Of a stretch of DNA of 57,160 nt, positions 11,592 to 20,448 are shown piece after piece (within the stretch, counting starts at the first letter, position 1; every line of letters begins with the position of its first letter). Source of the DNA: Anaerohalosphaeraceae bacterium (GTDB taxonomy: Bacteria > Planctomycetota > Phycisphaerae > Sedimentisphaerales > Anaerohalosphaeraceae). Made by a program: the position numbers and the translations under genes. The stretch spans positions 1 through 57,160 of the forward strand of contig DAOVIC010000001.1 in NCBI GenBank assembly GCA_030671565.1. Reading direction: 5' to 3'. Below the pieces are notes generated by a model. The model was not told where the DNA came from. It saw only the letters and a list, made by a program, of their open reading frames with translations, and ran no database searches.

Positions 11592-13823
11592 TTATTCTTC
11601 TTCGATGCCGTCTGTTATGAGTAACAAATGATCTGGTCGGTTGCTCCTATCTTCGTCTCTATCTTCTGCGCCGTGTCCGTACGCATATCCATAGGGGTTA
11701 TAACTTTGTGCGGTCTGGACGTTATGTACGACGGTGCCGATAACCCTTGCACCGACCTGTTCAAGACGTGCGATAGTCTCTTTCAGTTCGAAACGTGATG
11801 TGTGATCGACAAAACTAGTCAGTATCACCCCGTCTGAAAGCTTTGCCCAGAGCAGTGCATCGCTAAAGGCGAGTACGGGCGGGGTATCAATGATTACATG
11901 GTCGTATTCTTTAGCAATATTCTTTATCATCTCGACTGTTTTTGCCTGTCCGAGAACATCGAGAGCATCTGAGGTGTTGGATCTGTCGGAGGCTAGAACA
12001 TGCAGGCCGGAAAAAGCAATACGGTGGATGGCTTTTTGGGGATCCATGTCGGCAAGTAGATCCTGAAGCCCCCTCAGGTGTCTTGGAAGATTGAGAGCTT
12101 GAGCAACATCCGGTTTTCTCAGGTCACCGTCTATCAGGAGAGTTTTTTTGCCGGACTGCGCAAAACTGGTTGCCAGATTGACAGAAAAAGTAGTCTTTCC
12201 GTCGCTTGAACCGGGGCTTGAAACGACAATGATCTTCGTGCCGAATTCGCTTATCAGGTCGAGATTTGCACGTATTGTCTGGTAGTCATCTGTTAACTGC
12301 TGCGGAAGGTAAAGACGATCTATATTTTTTGGACTTGTCGTTGTTCCGATGATCCTTACGCCTACATTTTTTATGACGTCGTCGGTGCCCCTTAGACTCT
12401 TGTCCAGTTTTTCAAGTATGAACGCGAGAAAACAGCCTGTAGCAACGCTGATGAATAGAATGACAACTGTAAGCTTTACTTTCTTGCTGGTTGCCGGTAT
12501 CGAGCTTGCCGAATATGCAACTGTGATCCTTGCGGGTCTTTTGCTTTCCATCTCAAGCTCATCAATTCGACGGTTTATGGTGTCGTGCATAGTCTTTAGG
12601 CGGAAGAGCTTTTCCTGCTGGTCGTTTATGGTAAGCTGTTTTCTTCCCATTCCAATGGTTTCGCTGTTTTTCCTGGCGAGTTCATCGCGTATCCTCTTTT
12701 CGTACTCCTTTGTACTGGCAAGCTCTAACTTGATATCTGCGATGTGGCGTTTGTTATTTTCCTGCATCGCGATCTCGAATTCATAGTTAAACTTTTCCAG
12801 AAGTACGCTTTCGCGATCCTGACGACTTGCTTTTAGAATTTCGATAATCTCAGCGTTATGTTCAAGCTCGGGATTGCCGGGGACGAGTATCTGCTTGCGT
12901 CTTACGAACAGGCTTTCTTGTTCTGCGATGTCGGCGATAATGATCTGCATGGTAGGGTCTGAATTTACAAATGCAGATTTCATCTGCATCAATTGAATCG
13001 GATCCAATGGTCCGGCAACGGCATTTTCTTTCATTTTCACGGCGGTTTCGAGTGAGAGCCTTTGCACTTCAACGTCAGTAAGCTCGTTTTGCAGGTTTAT
13101 TACCTGCTGGAGCATCATATCCTGACGACCATCGAGCGAAATGGTTCCGTATTCTTCGGCAAGTGCTCTAAGCTGGTCGCGCTGACGACTTATCTGTTCA
13201 GTTGTAACTCGCCGTTTTTCTTCGAGAATTGACAGTTTCTGATCGCCGCCTCGCAGTTCATCGGCAACGACTATCGCCATGTACGCGCGGATAAACGCAT
13301 CTATCACTATCTCTGCGTCCCTTGGCGATGAGCCTGTCATCTCGATCTTGATCAGTTCGGTGTGCCGAGCAGGGGCGACCTTGATCTTTCCGAAGTTAAT
13401 GGCAAGTTTCAATGCGACGACGAGATCGGATTTATTTCTGAACAAATCTATATCCTTGCCCTTCAATTCGTCGGCAACTCGGTTTAGAACTTTATTGCTT
13501 GTGATAAGCGCAGCCTGAGTGTTCATAAAGTTTTCGTAGTTGGGCATCGGTCGATCCGTGTCAGGGTCGCTAAAAAGTATGCGTGAGACAATTGGCATCA
13601 CCCTGACAGCACCTTCGGTGTCATATGCACGCCTCATAAGCAGCCAAACCGACGGAATCGCGAAAATCGATATGATCAATGTCGTAGCACAAATAATCGG
13701 CCATCTCCTTAGGATGGGAACAAAAAAGTCCGCAGCCGAAGTAGGTTGATCCTGTACATTACCCTCATATTGCATTATCTGATTTTGAGGATTAAATTGT
13801 TGATTGTTTTCCGAATATGCCAT
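11592..13823 (-). CDS. Wzz-type chain-length regulator fused to BY-family tyrosine kinase
   Basis: A 743-residue polysaccharide co-polymerase that controls EPS chain length and is regulated by tyrosine phosphorylation. A Wzz domain with transmembrane helices at about 41-63 and 449-470 encloses a long coiled-coil periplasmic region (190-430). The cytoplasmic kinase follows. It has Walker A SSPGSSDGKTT (535-545, Lys543), Walker A' LLIDGDLRKP (562-571) and Walker B VIIDTPP (643-649). A C-terminal tyrosine cluster (Tyr708, 711, 713, 715) is the expected autophosphorylation site. The start is the ATG at 13821-13823, which has AAGGAGA 8-9 bases upstream; its 5' end is just downstream of the exosortase-fusion stop (13837). 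Confidence 0.94.
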   Translation of the reverse strand: MAYSENNQQFNPQNQIMQYEGNVQDQPTSAADFFVPILRRWPIICATTLIISIFAIPSVWLLMRRAYDTEGAVRVMPIVSRILFSDPDTDRPMPNYENFMNTQAALITSNKVLNRVADELKGKDIDLFRNKSDLVVALKLAINFGKIKVAPARHTELIKIEMTGSSPRDAEIVIDAFIRAYMAIVVADELRGGDQKLSILEEKRRVTTEQISRQRDQLRALAEEYGTISLDGRQDMMLQQVINLQNELTDVEVQRLSLETAVKMKENAVAGPLDPIQLMQMKSAFVNSDPTMQIIIADIAEQESLFVRRKQILVPGNPELEHNAEIIEILKASRQDRESVLLEKFNYEFEIAMQENNKRHIADIKLELASTKEYEKRIRDELARKNSETIGMGRKQLTINDQQEKLFRLKTMHDTINRRIDELEMESKRPARITVAYSASSIPATSKKVKLTVVILFISVATGCFLAFILEKLDKSLRGTDDVIKNVGVRIIGTTTSPKNIDRLYLPQQLTDDYQTIRANLDLISEFGTKIIVVSSPGSSDGKTTFSVNLATSFAQSGKKTLLIDGDLRKPDVAQALNLPRHLRGLQDLLADMDPQKAIHRIAFSGLHVLASDRSNTSDALDVLGQAKTVEMIKNIAKEYDHVIIDTPPVLAFSDALLWAKLSDGVILTSFVDHTSRFELKETIARLEQVGARVIGTVVHNVQTAQSYNPYGYAYGHGAEDRDEDRSNRPDHLLLITDGIEEE

Positions 13824-13836
13824 TTTATAGTTCTCC

Positions 13837-15852
13837 TTATACCTGGTTTTCAACTGCCGTGTCAGAATGAGCACGGACAATTATCTCTTCGTTCTGTAGT
13901 TTTTCGGTTACAAAAATATTAGAAAGCAAATACAACTCGAGGCCTATCAGTGCTAATGCTAACGGCATCATGGCGAAACCTCCAAAGTCGTGAAAGACAG
14001 TCTGCCACTGCTGGCCATCGATAATCGTGAATGCTATTGCGGTTAGTGTCAGTCTTATGGTGTTGCAAATAAAGGCTATCGGGATGCTTGAGGCGATTAT
14101 AACTGCCTTTTGCCAGAGACTGCGGTTTGTGATCATCGCGATAAGTGCGCTTATGATGATAAATGCGGTAAGCATTCTAAGTCCGTTACATGCTTCCGCT
14201 ACGGCAATGGTGGTATCGCCGATGCTTATTATGTTTCCCTGCCGCAATACGTTATATCCAACAGTTTCCAGGCAGAATGTTGCCGACGAGGTTGCCATTT
14301 TTTGAAGCGGAAGTGTCAGTCTTGCCTGTGCGGAGTTGGGCAGCGGGAGCATAAGCATAAGCATCGCGAGCACGGTGGAAAGTTTCAGGAAAAGCCTGGG
14401 GCCTAAAAGCAGCAATACAAGCGAGGCTATCGTAACGATCATGGAAAGCCGCTGGGCGGAGTCATACATGAAGAATAGTCCGAAGAAACGCAGGCCCTGT
14501 GCGAAAACGAACAGAATTATGCCCCACATCGACGGGCTAAGTGGAAATTTGTTTAGAGTTTTTCTGCGTGCATAAATAATCCATACGGCGATAAGCGGGA
14601 CGAGCATACCGCTTGAGTATTCGTCGCTTTGGTTCCATATCTTCCACAGGTCAACGATGACGGGGTTCCAGTAGGTTGCGATAAATACAAGGAAAAGCAG
14701 GATCGAAGCGGCAATGATCAGCGGGTTCTTCATAGATGATGTTCGATTTGATCGCAGTGGCAAATGTTTTTCCGTACTTCTTTGGAGCACTTCCAGGGAT
14801 GCGTTAACTTTCTGCTTTACACCGTCAGCAGCGTGTGAGATCGCTTCGAGAGAGCCTCGAATAGGATTAAAATTTCGTACGATAAGATCATCTTTTATGA
14901 ACGAATCCTCAGGGACATATGCCCTGGAATCGATAAGACATCCGTCCAGGCATGCGTTGCGGGCTACGCGGCTGTTGTCCCAGAGAACACTTTCGGAAAT
15001 GATGGCATTTTCTTCTATCACTGCATTTTGTCCGACAATTACCGGACCTAAAAGGACGCTGTCTTTTTTAAGAACGGCACCTTTGCATATGAGAGCTGGG
15101 CCGAAAACCCTTGCGGTCGGGTGTATCGTTGCGTTTTCGGACAAGCATATATTTTCGTCAGATCCGTCTTTTTCGTTTTGTGTACGGTCGCCGGCAACGT
15201 GTGCTATATAATTTGCCGATGCGTCAAGGTACTGCCGCCATGAAAGGAAGTTGCCGACATTATCAGAGGCACATGCCGCATGCACTATTCTGCCCTGACG
15301 AAGAAGATCGGGTATGAGACCTTCCTTAATGTCACAATATCCTTCCTGAGGTATGTGTTGGACGATGGAGCGGTTACATACATAGACCTGCCCGTTGCCG
15401 CCCAGAAACGACCCTTTTTCATCCGGAGGATTGAAAACTACGGTCATGTCGGCATGGGACGAAGTATGGGTCCGGATCATATCGTCAATGTCAGGGGGAA
15501 CAAGCATCGTAGCGTGGAACACTACAAGCAATTGCCCGTTACATATTTGAGCGGCATCTCGAATGGAACCGGCACTGCCGGCAGGTAGCGGCTCTTCATG
15601 AAAGCAGACATTAATATCCTGTGGTATATTCAATATTTTGCGAATTTTTTGCGACGGGCCCTGGCAGCATATCACAATCTGGTCTATTCCCTGGTTTGAG
15701 ATATGGTCGACGAGGTTCTGGAGAACAGTACTTTCGGCGATAGGCCATACGGATCGCTGCAATCTTGAGGCAAGCGGACATCTGCCGAAATCTGTGTCAC
15801 ATGACAGAATTACAGCGCTGACGTTATCGGCTTTTTTGGTATCCTGTGACAT
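13837..15852 (-). CDS. GlmU-like nucleotidyltransferase/left-handed beta-helix module fused to an exosortase
   Basis: A 671-residue fusion. Residues about 10-225 resemble sugar nucleotidyltransferases (LPAGSAGSIRDAA at 89-101, a DIDD segment at 121-124). The GxGTRL...PK signature is replaced by CDTDFGRCPLASRLQRSVWP, so catalysis is doubtful. Residues about 235-326 are hexapeptide repeats (ATIHPTARVFGPALICKGAV). After a linker, residues 375-645 form a multi-span exosortase with the family triad: Cys555 in VAEACNGLR, Arg600 in CNTIRLTLT and His621 in FHDFGGF. Exosortases cut and attach C-terminal PEP-CTERM-type tails at the membrane. The gene starts at the ATG that overlaps the upstream stop (TGATG). 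EpsI, the usual partner, is separately encoded at the operon front. Confidence 0.9.
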   Translation of the reverse strand: MSQDTKKADNVSAVILSCDTDFGRCPLASRLQRSVWPIAESTVLQNLVDHISNQGIDQIVICCQGPSQKIRKILNIPQDINVCFHEEPLPAGSAGSIRDAAQICNGQLLVVFHATMLVPPDIDDMIRTHTSSHADMTVVFNPPDEKGSFLGGNGQVYVCNRSIVQHIPQEGYCDIKEGLIPDLLRQGRIVHAACASDNVGNFLSWRQYLDASANYIAHVAGDRTQNEKDGSDENICLSENATIHPTARVFGPALICKGAVLKKDSVLLGPVIVGQNAVIEENAIISESVLWDNSRVARNACLDGCLIDSRAYVPEDSFIKDDLIVRNFNPIRGSLEAISHAADGVKQKVNASLEVLQRSTEKHLPLRSNRTSSMKNPLIIAASILLFLVFIATYWNPVIVDLWKIWNQSDEYSSGMLVPLIAVWIIYARRKTLNKFPLSPSMWGIILFVFAQGLRFFGLFFMYDSAQRLSMIVTIASLVLLLLGPRLFLKLSTVLAMLMLMLPLPNSAQARLTLPLQKMATSSATFCLETVGYNVLRQGNIISIGDTTIAVAEACNGLRMLTAFIIISALIAMITNRSLWQKAVIIASSIPIAFICNTIRLTLTAIAFTIIDGQQWQTVFHDFGGFAMMPLALALIGLELYLLSNIFVTEKLQNEEIIVRAHSDTAVENQV

Positions 15853-16340
15853 CAGCGATTCTCCTTTAACATCTCAACATACTGGTGTACACGCCTGGCA
15901 ACGGCTTCTACCTGAGTCTTTCTGGCTTTGGGCTCGAACGAATGTAAGCTGGTCATTTTTTCGTGTAACTGGTCGGCGTCATATGCAACCAGAACATGCC
16001 CAAGACTCTCAAATCTTTTAGCCGTGTCGACCTGATGATCATTTACATGCTCTTTGCAAGATCGCATACGGGGCATTACCAGAAGAGGCTTGTTCAGGCT
16101 CAAGGCCAACGAGATCGAACCCATACCAGCATGACTGATAAGTGCCGAAGCCTCGTTTGCGTAACGGTCATATTCATGTTTTTCCAGCAATTGGACAAAT
16201 TCCATGTTCTGCGGAACATACGAATCGTTGCCGATCTGGGCAAATACCTTGTCATCGATCAATGAGTTGGCAACGGCGGCGTCAACTGCTTTTACCAGTC
16301 GCGTAAACGGAAAACGCGTACCTACTGTAAGAAAGATCAT
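15852..16340 (-). CDS. Alg13/PssE-like glycosyltransferase catalytic subunit
   Basis: A 162-residue protein corresponding to the C-terminal half of a GT28 glycosyltransferase (MIFLTVGTRFPFTRLVKAVD at the start, then SHAGMGSISLALSLNKPLLV with the nucleotide-sugar-binding loop at about 70-90). The start is the ATG at 16338-16340, which overlaps the preceding stop codon (ATGA) and has AGGAG upstream. It follows the Alg14-like gene immediately. In PssD/PssE and Alg14/Alg13 the two chains form one enzyme, the membrane-bound partner recruiting the catalytic one, and they transfer a sugar to a lipid-linked intermediate. The sugar cannot be told from sequence. Confidence 0.9.
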   Translation of the reverse strand: MIFLTVGTRFPFTRLVKAVDAAVANSLIDDKVFAQIGNDSYVPQNMEFVQLLEKHEYDRYANEASALISHAGMGSISLALSLNKPLLVMPRMRSCKEHVNDHQVDTAKRFESLGHVLVAYDADQLHEKMTSLHSFEPKARKTQVEAVARRVHQYVEMLKENR

Positions 16341-16807
16341 AGCAATGCTCCTGCGTATTCGATATTTTTGTTTATATTTGCCAGATCCGGCCACTGCGTC
16401 AGGAAAACATCAGCGAACGGTCTTATAAGTCTTCCGCTAGCCGATAGACGTTGTACATTTGCGATGCTGTCGATCCATACAATACGCCCCCCCAGAAGTT
16501 TGGCTGTGATGCAGATCAAAAAGGCAGGTTCTGCGCCGGTACTTATGACTACATCGGGGCGTTCTTTGAAGGCGATCTTAACGGCTTGATAGAGGGATCG
16601 GATCGACCTGAAGGGATGCTGGCGGTTACATTCTGAGATTATATATGTGCGCCCATAAACGTTTAGTTTTTCGGCAACAAGCTTTGAGGTCGTAACTGAC
16701 ATTATATTAAAATCTTTAAAACTGGGTACGATCTTCAGTAATTGAGTCAGATGCCCCCCTGCCGATGCCGCGAAACATACTTTCAAGTTATTTTTTTTAT
16801 CTGTCAC
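16337..16807 (-). CDS. Alg14/PssD-like glycosyltransferase membrane-recruiting subunit
   Basis: A 156-residue Alg14-family protein (KVCFAASAGGHLTQLLKIVP at about 9-28, then DVVISTGAEPAFLICITAKL, GGRIVWIDSIANVQRLSASG). In the family it forms the acceptor-side, membrane-associated half of a split GT28 enzyme, completed here by the next gene, whose start codon overlaps this stop. The pairing and translational coupling strongly support a heterodimeric glycosyltransferase in assembly of the EPS repeat unit. A predicted N-terminal hydrophobic strand (AFLICITAKLLGG region) could be the membrane association site. Confidence 0.9.
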   Translation of the reverse strand: MTDKKNNLKVCFAASAGGHLTQLLKIVPSFKDFNIMSVTTSKLVAEKLNVYGRTYIISECNRQHPFRSIRSLYQAVKIAFKERPDVVISTGAEPAFLICITAKLLGGRIVWIDSIANVQRLSASGRLIRPFADVFLTQWPDLANINKNIEYAGALL

Positions 16808-16828
16808 TATCCTGCCCCCCGTAAAATG

Positions 16829-18073
16829 CTACGTATCGTAGAGTTCATTTAGAACAGTTTGCGCTTTTGTTTCCCATGAAGCATGCATCACCCTTTTTCT
16901 GCGTTCGTTGATCCTTTCGGGGTTGTTTTGCTCGATCGCAGTCTTTATAGAAACGGCAAATTCTTCCGGCGTGTTGCCCTGGTAGGTTATATCGCCGTAT
17001 TTTTCCAGTTCCGGGAACGGGGTGCTTATCACGGGTTTTCCAAGTGCCAGATATTCCTTGAGTTTTATAGGGTTGCACGCCTTTATCCACTCGTTTCTGT
17101 TCCAGGTCATGATCGCAGCATCAAAGTTCTTTCCGTAGTTCGGTATCTGTTCGTATGGTTTCTGGCCGAGCAAATGTACGTTTAGTCGCGATCTTAGCTG
17201 GGAACAATCGACCGATGGCTTGCCGACAAATACAAAGGACATATCGCCGAGAAGGTCGACAACACGGGTAAGGAAATCAATATCGGTCGTGTGTGAATCG
17301 ATCGCACCAAAGAAACCTACTATCGGTCCTTTGATATTTCTCATATCCGGCGGGGTCGTATCTATATCTTCCGCGGAAGCAAACATCTCATAATCGACGC
17401 CATGGTCCAGGTAGAGAGCCTTTCGACATTCACCGGCTTCGATTTCGTAGAGATAACTGTTTGCAAATACCGTAAGATCGGCGGCGGCTTTGAGTTTTTG
17501 ATCGCATGAAAGAACGAACTGAGGATCCACATTTGGATATTCTTCAAAACGATCCGTTCTCTGGTAAACCAACTTGCTCTTTTTCATTTCCAGTGCAATA
17601 GAACATGCCGCCGGACAAGCAACCCAGACGAGCGGCTCGCGGATAGCAAGTATGGAACGAGCGATCTGGACCTGCATACGTAAAGCATGATTGTTAAAAC
17701 CTCTGGCCCATGGTATATGATAAACAGGCGCCGAGAGCGGGCTTAACGCCCAGAAATCTGCATCGGTTTTTTTAAGGCCCCTGAAAACGCTTTTTGCTTT
17801 TCTGATCGCTTTGCGGGTAAAATTGGCACCCTTTGCGAGAGAGAGCTTCTGCATTATGATCGAGTTTATATAGAGAACCTTTGCGCTTTTTGCATAACGC
17901 TTCATGATCTGCATATCGATATGTCCGCGGTTGTGATACCACCAGTCCTCGCCGCCGAAACAAATGACATCAGGGGACATGGAATGAACCGCGTGTTCCT
18001 TGTTTCTGAAAGGTATTTGTTTGTCATCCAAATTCATGTCACACCGTTCTTTTATTAAACCTGTTTGTTTCAT
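16829..18073 (-). CDS. GT4-like glycosyltransferase
   Basis: A 414-residue group-1 (GT-B fold) glycosyltransferase. The C-terminal Rossmann half shows GPIVGFFGAIDSHTTDIDFL, the VFVGKPS strand and the donor-binding segment NPIKLKEYLALGKPVISTPF (about 345-365) with the conserved Glu. The N-terminal half carries DVICFGGEDWWYHNRGHIDM. It should add one sugar to the lipid-linked EPS precursor; donor and linkage are unknown. The ATG at 18071-18073 overlaps the upstream stop codon (ATGA), so translation is probably coupled. A second in-frame Met at codon 13 is possible. Confidence 0.9.
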   Translation of the reverse strand: MKQTGLIKERCDMNLDDKQIPFRNKEHAVHSMSPDVICFGGEDWWYHNRGHIDMQIMKRYAKSAKVLYINSIIMQKLSLAKGANFTRKAIRKAKSVFRGLKKTDADFWALSPLSAPVYHIPWARGFNNHALRMQVQIARSILAIREPLVWVACPAACSIALEMKKSKLVYQRTDRFEEYPNVDPQFVLSCDQKLKAAADLTVFANSYLYEIEAGECRKALYLDHGVDYEMFASAEDIDTTPPDMRNIKGPIVGFFGAIDSHTTDIDFLTRVVDLLGDMSFVFVGKPSVDCSQLRSRLNVHLLGQKPYEQIPNYGKNFDAAIMTWNRNEWIKACNPIKLKEYLALGKPVISTPFPELEKYGDITYQGNTPEEFAVSIKTAIEQNNPERINERRKRVMHASWETKAQTVLNELYDT

Positions 18074-19383
18074 TTGTCACCATCTGTCTTATTGTCTGAC
18101 ATCTTTACTGTACGATTTGCCAACCATGAAAAAATGCGTGTCCTGATCCATGAATGCCATAACGGCTTTCGTCGAAATGACATCTTTGGGGCAATACGGC
18201 GGTACCATATGCGATAATACACAGCGTCAAGGATTGTTGCAAAGAGGCCAAAGACAATCTGCCTTACACATGACGATCTTGTCTGCTTCTTTATGGCGAT
18301 ATTAGACGTGCTAAACATCCGACCGCCCATAGCGACCTTAAAATTGTAGAAACCTGGCATACTATCGATGTATTTGAGGCCTTTTTCGCTGCCTAGTCTT
18401 ATCATTTCGCTATAGAGTATGCGGCCTACGCTGACTTTTGCGAACACCTCCGAATTTGAACGGGAACTGAGAAAGTCAAGATACCTGTTTCCAAATACAT
18501 AGCCGTACATATACCCGACAGTAGTGTTGCTTACGGTTATTTTGCTCAGGCAAAGCCGATCGGTTTTGATATTTGCAGCGATGAGGTCACGATGAAACTG
18601 TTCGGAACCGGGCCAGTCTCCGAAATGACCGGCCTTACCTACTTTGTTCCAGCGATTTTTGTGCGTAACCATAAATTCACCGAAAATCTGTTCGACATTT
18701 TGCTGGTCGGATGGGACGGCAACTAGAGGAAGATCGCGGTCGCCTACGGCAGAAGCGGCGCGGCGACGGTGTCTTCTTATGGTATTGCGCTTACTATGGC
18801 TAAGTGTGGCCAGGTAGCTGTCGAGAGAGTCGGTAAGTTTGAAATATGTCTGCGGCGGTCCGTCGTTCTGTGTTACGGTGTGAGACGAACCGAAGTATTC
18901 CAAACAAGCCTGACAGAGACTGTCCTTGCAATCGTACAGTGCCGACAGCTTGCCAAAATGGATGACATCATATGACATGTCGCTGATAAGGTTTTGCAGG
19001 TTTACTACAACAGAATCCACGTATTCAGGTCGAATCGGAATGCTGATCGTATTGGTAGAATAATCCGAGGCAATGAGATTGAGAACACGCAGCGAAACCG
19101 GTCCAAATCTCATCTTCTCCGTAAAAAGCGGAACGATCCCTACGATCTGCCCGTCGTGACGGAAGATGAAGATGTTCGGTTTTCTTTTACTGCCGTAATG
19201 CTTCCACCAGATCGAGCACCAGTCGTATGTGGAATAAATCTCGCCATCTACCGAGGCGACAAAGTCGTCCCACTGGTTCGGCGTTATCGGGACCTTATCG
19301 AAGCTTTTACACACTTCAACAGACAGGTCCGTTATCATATCGTTCTTGATCGTTGTTACTGTGTCGTCTTGAAGGTAACTCAT
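18070..19383 (-). CDS. GNAT/FemAB-like acyltransferase (Acetyltransf_6 type)
   Basis: A 437-residue protein with two consecutive GNAT-type folds, as in BioF2/FemAB-like acetyltransferases of EPS loci. Typical segments are YSTYDWCSIWWKHYGSKRKP with FIFRHDGQIVGIVPLF (about 45-85), YLATLSHSKRNTIRRHRRRA (about 205-225) and YLDFLSSRSNSEV followed by VGRILYSEMIRLGSEKG (about 315-350). These proteins transfer acyl or aminoacyl groups to polysaccharides or peptides. It starts 2 bases after the related upstream gene stops, with GGGTG in front of the ATG. The basic C-terminal tail may contact membrane. The substrate is not predictable. Confidence 0.83.
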   Translation of the reverse strand: MSYLQDDTVTTIKNDMITDLSVEVCKSFDKVPITPNQWDDFVASVDGEIYSTYDWCSIWWKHYGSKRKPNIFIFRHDGQIVGIVPLFTEKMRFGPVSLRVLNLIASDYSTNTISIPIRPEYVDSVVVNLQNLISDMSYDVIHFGKLSALYDCKDSLCQACLEYFGSSHTVTQNDGPPQTYFKLTDSLDSYLATLSHSKRNTIRRHRRRAASAVGDRDLPLVAVPSDQQNVEQIFGEFMVTHKNRWNKVGKAGHFGDWPGSEQFHRDLIAANIKTDRLCLSKITVSNTTVGYMYGYVFGNRYLDFLSSRSNSEVFAKVSVGRILYSEMIRLGSEKGLKYIDSMPGFYNFKVAMGGRMFSTSNIAIKKQTRSSCVRQIVFGLFATILDAVYYRIWYRRIAPKMSFRRKPLWHSWIRTRIFSWLANRTVKMSDNKTDGDK

Positions 19384-19385
19384 TT

Positions 19386-20423
19386 TTACACCCGTTTCTT
19401 GAAGATGTTTGCCGTAGACTGGGTTATTTGCCAGAGTAGTTTTGCAGACAAATTATTCGATGAATCGAATACGCCCAGATGCGAAACAAAAGAGCCTCCC
19501 ATGCGGGACTTGAATTGAAAAACTTTCGGATTATTTTTCTCATCTATACCGCCCAGGTCGCACCATTTCATACCTGTCTGGTTTGCAACGCAGGCAGCAT
19601 GGTACCAGGCGGCATACGACGAAAAGACAGACCGTCCCAGATCATTAGTCGCGGCAAGCAGAACGACCCCTCTGTTTCCGAGGTTAGCGATCAATACCGC
19701 AGAAGCAGGCTCACCGTTATGATAGGCAGCAACGACCTTCATCTTCTCATGATCCGAAAGGTCGAATTGAGGCTTCATAAACTCAGCGACCGAACATCCA
19801 TCGAAGCCCTTGGTTTTTACCAGGTCGGCATGAATCTGCTTGAGGACGTCGAAAAATTCTTCGTCACATCCGACACGCACTTCTACGCCTGCTTTTTCCG
19901 CGTTCTTGACATCCCTCCTGAAACTCTTATTCAGACGCTTGCGAATTTCGTCTTCGGAGTCATCGACTTTAAGGAGTAACGTCTGGTAAGAGCGATGCTT
20001 TCGTACATGAGTAAAACCTGCGTCACTGAACATCTCGAGGATATTTGAATCGTCCTGACCGGACCAGACAGCCGGTGTAAACCTGAGAACATTGACCTTC
20101 TCTGGAACATAAGCCTTTTTCAAAGCTTCCAGTGCCTCGGCTGTGCATGTAATTGTATCGTCATGGGATTGCATCAGAGGCCCCCACTGGACATACCCTA
20201 TTTTAATGGGCAACGGGAACAGATTCTTTATCCTGACATGACACATCGCTGCGACATGACCGTAGCTGTCTATTACAATGGCACGACTTAAATGCTCGCG
20301 GCCTGTTTCTGCACGGTGGCCCTGATATGGCCAGGTCTGATAGATGCTGTAATCGGAAAAACCGGCAGCTGCCGTTTCCCAGTCATTTCTCGTAAAGTCA
20401 TCGATGCATACACTATACGACAT
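19386..20423 (-). CDS. FemAB-like aminoacyl/acyl transferase
   Basis: A 345-residue FemAB/MprF-like protein. A Y.TWPYQ segment and an early GNAT-like core lie at about 25-120. The central SYQTLLLKVDDSEDEIRKRL followed by NKSFRRDVKNAEKAGVEVRV is the hallmark lysine/arginine-rich helix of FemAB enzymes (about 145-185). The C-terminal part has AAYHNGEPASAVLIANLG and the LGGIDEKNNPKVFQFKSRMG stretch (about 290-310). Exosortase-linked EPS loci usually contain a FemAB homologue, so it probably modifies the polysaccharide or an associated peptide. It is paired with the next gene in the operon; the two look like distant paralogues. Confidence 0.88.
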   Translation of the reverse strand: MSYSVCIDDFTRNDWETAAAGFSDYSIYQTWPYQGHRAETGREHLSRAIVIDSYGHVAAMCHVRIKNLFPLPIKIGYVQWGPLMQSHDDTITCTAEALEALKKAYVPEKVNVLRFTPAVWSGQDDSNILEMFSDAGFTHVRKHRSYQTLLLKVDDSEDEIRKRLNKSFRRDVKNAEKAGVEVRVGCDEEFFDVLKQIHADLVKTKGFDGCSVAEFMKPQFDLSDHEKMKVVAAYHNGEPASAVLIANLGNRGVVLLAATNDLGRSVFSSYAAWYHAACVANQTGMKWCDLGGIDEKNNPKVFQFKSRMGGSFVSHLGVFDSSNNLSAKLLWQITQSTANIFKKRV

Positions 20424-20448
20424 TCCTATTTCTCCATATTTGGCAATA

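Noticed and set aside
13837..15852. A bifunctional, catalytically active nucleotidyltransferase-exosortase
   Set aside because: The GxGTRL and PK residues needed for nucleotidyl transfer are missing, so only the exosortase part is called as potentially active.
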